Assembly: GCA_017651785.1 (NCBI GenBank) | Contig: JAGCCD010000087.1 | Span: 1-9,934, forward strand | Reading direction: 5' to 3' | Source: Bacteroidales bacterium | GTDB lineage: Bacteria; Bacteroidota; Bacteroidia; Bacteroidales; UBA932 | Length of the DNA: 9,934 nucleotides | Part shown: positions 8,101-9,934 of the stretch, one piece after another | Layout of the letters: the number at the start of each line of letters is the position of its first letter | How positions within the stretch are numbered: the stretch's first letter is position 1 | Made by a program: the position numbers and the translations under genes | Notes under the pieces: model-generated | Told to the model about the DNA's origin: nothing | Database searches by the model: none | What the model saw: the letters and a program-made list of their open reading frames with translations, nothing else

Positions 8101-8475
8101 GGCCGTTGGACTCCCGAGAAAGCGGCCGCAGGAGAAAGGATCACCTATCCGCGCGCCGTATACGACGCCAGCCAGGACCATTACGACTTCGGCCCCAAGA
8201 GCGACCTCTGGGCCCTGTCTTCGGACCACCTGCGCATAAAGAACGTAGAGCTTGGCTACACCTTCCCCGCAAATTCCCCTCTCCTTGCGAGAGCCAGGAT
8301 CTCGAGCCTGAGGCTGTATGCCAACGCCAACAACCTCCTTACCCTCTTCGACCAGATGAGCCGTTACGGAATAGACCCGGAAACCAAGGACAACCTTGGC
8401 GGCTCCGAGGGTAACATCTCCTACGTGTTCCCGCTCACGCGGACTGTGAACTTTGGTGTGAATATCAACTTCTAA
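5119..8475 (+). CDS. SusC/RagA-like TonB-dependent outer-membrane transporter
   Basis: Outer-membrane barrel that imports oligosaccharides using TonB energy, working as a pair with the SusD-like lipoprotein just downstream. At 1118 residues it has the usual family length and looks complete. Order: Sec signal peptide (about 1-28, ending near AWGQ); CarboxypepD_reg-like domain (about 38-108, with LRGTVVDTSGEPIIGASV and the VVSCIGF strand); TonB-box-like segment ETVVTAFATQKR (116-127); plug domain with PLIVIDGIEQ (191-200) and the SusC signature LKDASSTAVYGIRAANGV (223-240); then the barrel, ending in Phe after NFGVNI as expected for barrel assembly. A calcium-loop-like DxNxDGxxDxxD motif lies at residues 922-933, as often seen in SusC proteins. 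The ATG at 5119 is chosen because it begins the signal peptide; no Shine-Dalgarno sequence precedes it. The substrate cannot be read from the sequence. Confidence 0.97.
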   Translation: MRKLFFCILAIPALALCGVVFSTPPAWGQEAARQQKLVLRGTVVDTSGEPIIGASVLEQGTTNGVVTDLDGRFSFETRTGLTLVVSCIGFTDYVFEATSSGPLRIVLEEESTLLQETVVTAFATQKRVNVTGAIATVTGDDVLQAPVANVSSALVGITPGLSAVTVSGEPGQDAADIAIRGISSYAGNTSPLIVIDGIEQPSRQAMSILNAMNPNDILGISVLKDASSTAVYGIRAANGVIIVTTRRGQAGRPKVSFSGNFGLTGATNVQRGLSSYEYALFRNEAIMNEVDGYGSTPLMNYLFTEDDLWKFQNNRDFTPAEVAAMTNLTEAQKQSLLNSEALYYGTSDAYAELYSRIAPQWSANVSVSGGAERVKYYVSLNYFDQQSIMQNANYFGVQTGSRYQRYNVRANIDVDIFKNTTLSVNTSGQFGSTSGPGTGSLYSRYSGIMQIIYEGNPFTNRSMILDDKLIVDFDYPQNSVQDGLHKRTDNEMTGGWLPALLSRSKGTTSNTRVDVTMRLRHDLSYLVKGLDIQSSVRYQENYSKVAVQSFAIPRYTVRRSLTDPNVLEFFGGTVGADGYSSGSWGGMRDFYADVVLNYQGVFGKHNVGGLLLGRATKYTMPSDSFNTPSGLIGTSARVTYDYDTRYLLELNFAYNGTENFAKDKRFGFFPAASVGYVLTNEPFFPRNNFLTFFKIRASYGLVGNDQIGGKRFLYLPGTYSINMGPGSFTSSTSSGSLQSNYYQFGTSTGTYNTIYYGSAEGALGNPQVTWEKAEKFSAGIETKFLRDRLYFNADVFYENRRDILTTLGIIPVTFGVPSWNTAAVNVGRVKNQGYELVLGWNDRSGDFRYFIEGNVTYAKNTILEMAEAPNPYDWMNQTGHSIGQYYGYKTDGFYDTLEELNNRPYFSQSANAVTLGDIKYVDLNGDGVIDSKDQAPIGYPNRPLLNFGGKIGLSYKGFDLKVILSGTGMGTYYVARITSPFFKRAGNAFLWQYEGRWTPEKAAAGERITYPRAVYDASQDHYDFGPKSDLWALSSDHLRIKNVELGYTFPANSPLLARARISSLRLYANANNLLTLFDQMSRYGIDPETKDNLGGSEGNISYVFPLTRTVNFGVNINF

Positions 8476-8477
8476 AC

Positions 8478-8481
8478 GGAG
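8478..8481 (+). promoter_or_regulatory. Shine-Dalgarno-like GGAG before susD-like gene
   Basis: GGAG lies 6 bases before the ATG at 8488, within the 12-base gap after the SusC-like gene. It fixes the start of the lipoprotein signal peptide and is the only clear Shine-Dalgarno-like site before a start codon in this window. Bacteroidota seldom depend on such sites, so its functional weight is uncertain. Confidence 0.4.
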
Positions 8482-8487
8482 AACGAT

Positions 8488-9934
8488 ATGAAAAAGACTA
8501 CAATAATTGCTCTGATATTCACCGCTCTGCTGGGTACGACCGCGTGCGACATGTTCCTGGAAATGCCCGAGGTCACCGGCAGCGTTTATCTTGAAGACGT
8601 ATTCTCCAACCGCAAGGACGCGGAAGGCATGCTCTGGCGCGCCTATCACCGCGGCCTTCGCGAGGGTCTTCCCGAGGGCTGGTCAATCAACCACGGCACC
8701 CTGGCGTCCCTTTCCGGAGAAATCACCCGCGGATACAGCTGGCACGCTGGCTACAACCTGGTAGTCAACGGCCCCAGCACCACCCTGGACGCATCCGGAC
8801 AGTTCCAGGGCGCTCCCGCCAACTTCAACGAGAACTGGGAAGTCATCCGCGCCTGCTGGATCATTATCGCGAACATAGACCAGTGCAGCGAGATTTCCGA
8901 CGCGATGAAGGAATATATGAAGGGTGAAGCCTACGGCCTCATCGCTTACCGATACATGGGTATGTTCCAGCGCTGGGGCGGCGTTCCTATTGTCCGCCAG
9001 GCCAACGACATGACAGACGAAATCAACTTCCCCAGGGCCACCGCTCAGGAAACCCTTGACTACACTCTTGAGCTTATCAAAGAAGCGGAAGACCGTCTCC
9101 CCGACAGCTGGTTCGACATCGAACCCGGATGCGGCGACAAGTGGGAAGGCAGGCTCACCAAGGGAGCCGCTCTGGCGATGAGGGCCAGGGTACTCACCTT
9201 CGCCTCCCGTCCGCTCTTCAACTCCACCCAGTCCTATCCCAAGGAGTACGGAATAGCCTTCGACGGCGACGAGAACCTCATCTGGCTGGGCGGCTACGAC
9301 AAGAAGCGCTATCAGGACGCCATAGACGCGCATCTGGCCCTCATCAACTGGGGCAAGGCGCACGGCAAGCACCTCATCTTCACCGCTGGAGAGGGCAACC
9401 GCAACGACTTTGAGCAGGCCATAGACGACTACGGCCGCGGCGTGTCCGAGCTCAACGGACCGGAGATAATCCTCGCGTTCAAGATCGAGTCCGACCAGCA
9501 GGTCTACAACAACATGACCGAGGGTTACAACTGGTCTGCATACTGCGATCCGGGCGAGCGCTCCCAGCGCGGCGTGCTCACCAACTTCGTCCGTCTCTAC
9601 AGGGATAAGGACGGAGGAGAGATCGACTGGCCCAGGGTCGGCGAAGCCGCTCCGCGCCCCATCGAAGACTTTGCCGCCAATATCGACAAGATAGAGCCCC
9701 GCTTCCGCGTAGACATCTGCGTCCCCGGCAAGTACGGCCGCTCCAACGACGGCGACTCCCGCTGGAACGAGGGTATCTACTACATGGGCAGCTTCACGGA
9801 GAACGAAAACGTGGCCGAAAGGATGTCCCGCGCAACCGAAGGCCGCTCAATAGGCGTTCCCACCAAATTCTACTATCACGCCGGCGCCCGCCGCTGGTTC
9901 GAGTTCCCCCTCTTCAGGCTTGCAGAGAACTACC
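8488..9934 (+). CDS. SusD/RagB-like glycan-binding lipoprotein, 3' end missing
   Basis: Surface lipoprotein expected to cap the SusC-like barrel and bind the incoming glycan. The frame is open from ATG 8488 to the right edge: 482 codons with no stop. The N-terminus is a lipoprotein signal, MKKTTIIALIFTALLGTTAC, with Cys20 as the predicted lipidation site, followed by DMFLEMPE, which resembles the FL-x-x-P segment common at SusD N-termini. Family features are LIAYRYMGMFQRWGGVPIV (the usual helix before GGVPL), LTKGAALAMRARVLTFASRP (TPR-like helices that contact SusC) and, at the very end, FPLFRLAENY (473-482), matching the RLAE motif that opens the last part of the SusD_RagB domain. Roughly 80-150 C-terminal residues are probably missing, judging from the family's usual 500-650. 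It starts 12 bases after the SusC-like stop, so co-transcription is very likely. The residue before Cys is Ala, but Thr at -3 makes the lipobox slightly atypical. Confidence 0.95.
   Translation, partial: MKKTTIIALIFTALLGTTACDMFLEMPEVTGSVYLEDVFSNRKDAEGMLWRAYHRGLREGLPEGWSINHGTLASLSGEITRGYSWHAGYNLVVNGPSTTLDASGQFQGAPANFNENWEVIRACWIIIANIDQCSEISDAMKEYMKGEAYGLIAYRYMGMFQRWGGVPIVRQANDMTDEINFPRATAQETLDYTLELIKEAEDRLPDSWFDIEPGCGDKWEGRLTKGAALAMRARVLTFASRPLFNSTQSYPKEYGIAFDGDENLIWLGGYDKKRYQDAIDAHLALINWGKAHGKHLIFTAGEGNRNDFEQAIDDYGRGVSELNGPEIILAFKIESDQQVYNNMTEGYNWSAYCDPGERSQRGVLTNFVRLYRDKDGGEIDWPRVGEAAPRPIEDFAANIDKIEPRFRVDICVPGKYGRSNDGDSRWNEGIYYMGSFTENENVAERMSRATEGRSIGVPTKFYYHAGARRWFEFPLFRLAENY

Noticed and set aside
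7996..8649. Minus-strand open frame of 217 codons spanning the SusC/SusD junction
   Set aside because: It covers the ends of two well-supported plus-strand genes, has no recognisable domain or signal peptide, and looks like a by-product of codon bias.
8683..9372. Minus-strand open frame of 229 codons opposite the SusD-like gene
   Set aside because: The plus strand has clear SusD motifs over the same bases; the antisense product has no recognisable features.

Overview
The window comes from a Bacteroidota genome, most likely order Bacteroidales. The evidence is an adjacent SusC-like/SusD-like outer-membrane pair, a periplasmic two-propeller sensor of the type used by gut Bacteroidales, a xylose isomerase of the Bacteroidetes/anaerobic-fungal (Piromyces-like) type, and mostly AT-rich, Shine-Dalgarno-poor start contexts. 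Coding regions are rich in G/C at third positions, while the single intergenic gap is AT-rich. Genus cannot be decided by eye; a GC-rich, possibly uncultured Bacteroidales is the best guess.

Layout. (1) Bases 2-1102, plus strand: 3' three quarters of xylB (xylulokinase), cut by the window edge. (2) 1106-2422, plus: complete xylA (xylose isomerase), 3 bases after xylB. (3) 2403-4994, minus: a membrane-spanning regulator with 14 propeller repeats, a Y_Y_Y domain, one membrane helix and a C-terminal AraC-type DNA-binding domain, but no histidine kinase or receiver. It converges on xylA and the two coding regions overlap by 20 bases. (4) 4995-5118: a 124-base AT-rich divergent promoter region. 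(5) 5119-8475, plus: complete SusC-like TonB-dependent transporter. (6) 8488-9934, plus: SusD-like surface glycan-binding lipoprotein, cut by the right edge. No RNA genes, insertion sequences, CRISPR arrays or tandem DNA repeats were seen, and no gene-free stretch exceeds 300 bases.

How the parts may work together. The regulator diverges from susC/susD, the usual layout of a polysaccharide utilization locus in which a periplasmic sensor detects an oligosaccharide and switches on the importer pair. XylA converts D-xylose to D-xylulose and XylB phosphorylates it to xylulose 5-phosphate for the pentose phosphate pathway. The proximity suggests a xylose-containing glycan as substrate (inference; no glycoside hydrolase is visible in the window). 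The most notable item is the regulator: it has the periplasmic half of a hybrid two-component system joined directly to the DNA-binding end, implying signalling across the membrane without phosphotransfer. Nothing here is clearly a wholly undescribed system; the window reads as a PUL edge next to a xylose catabolic operon.
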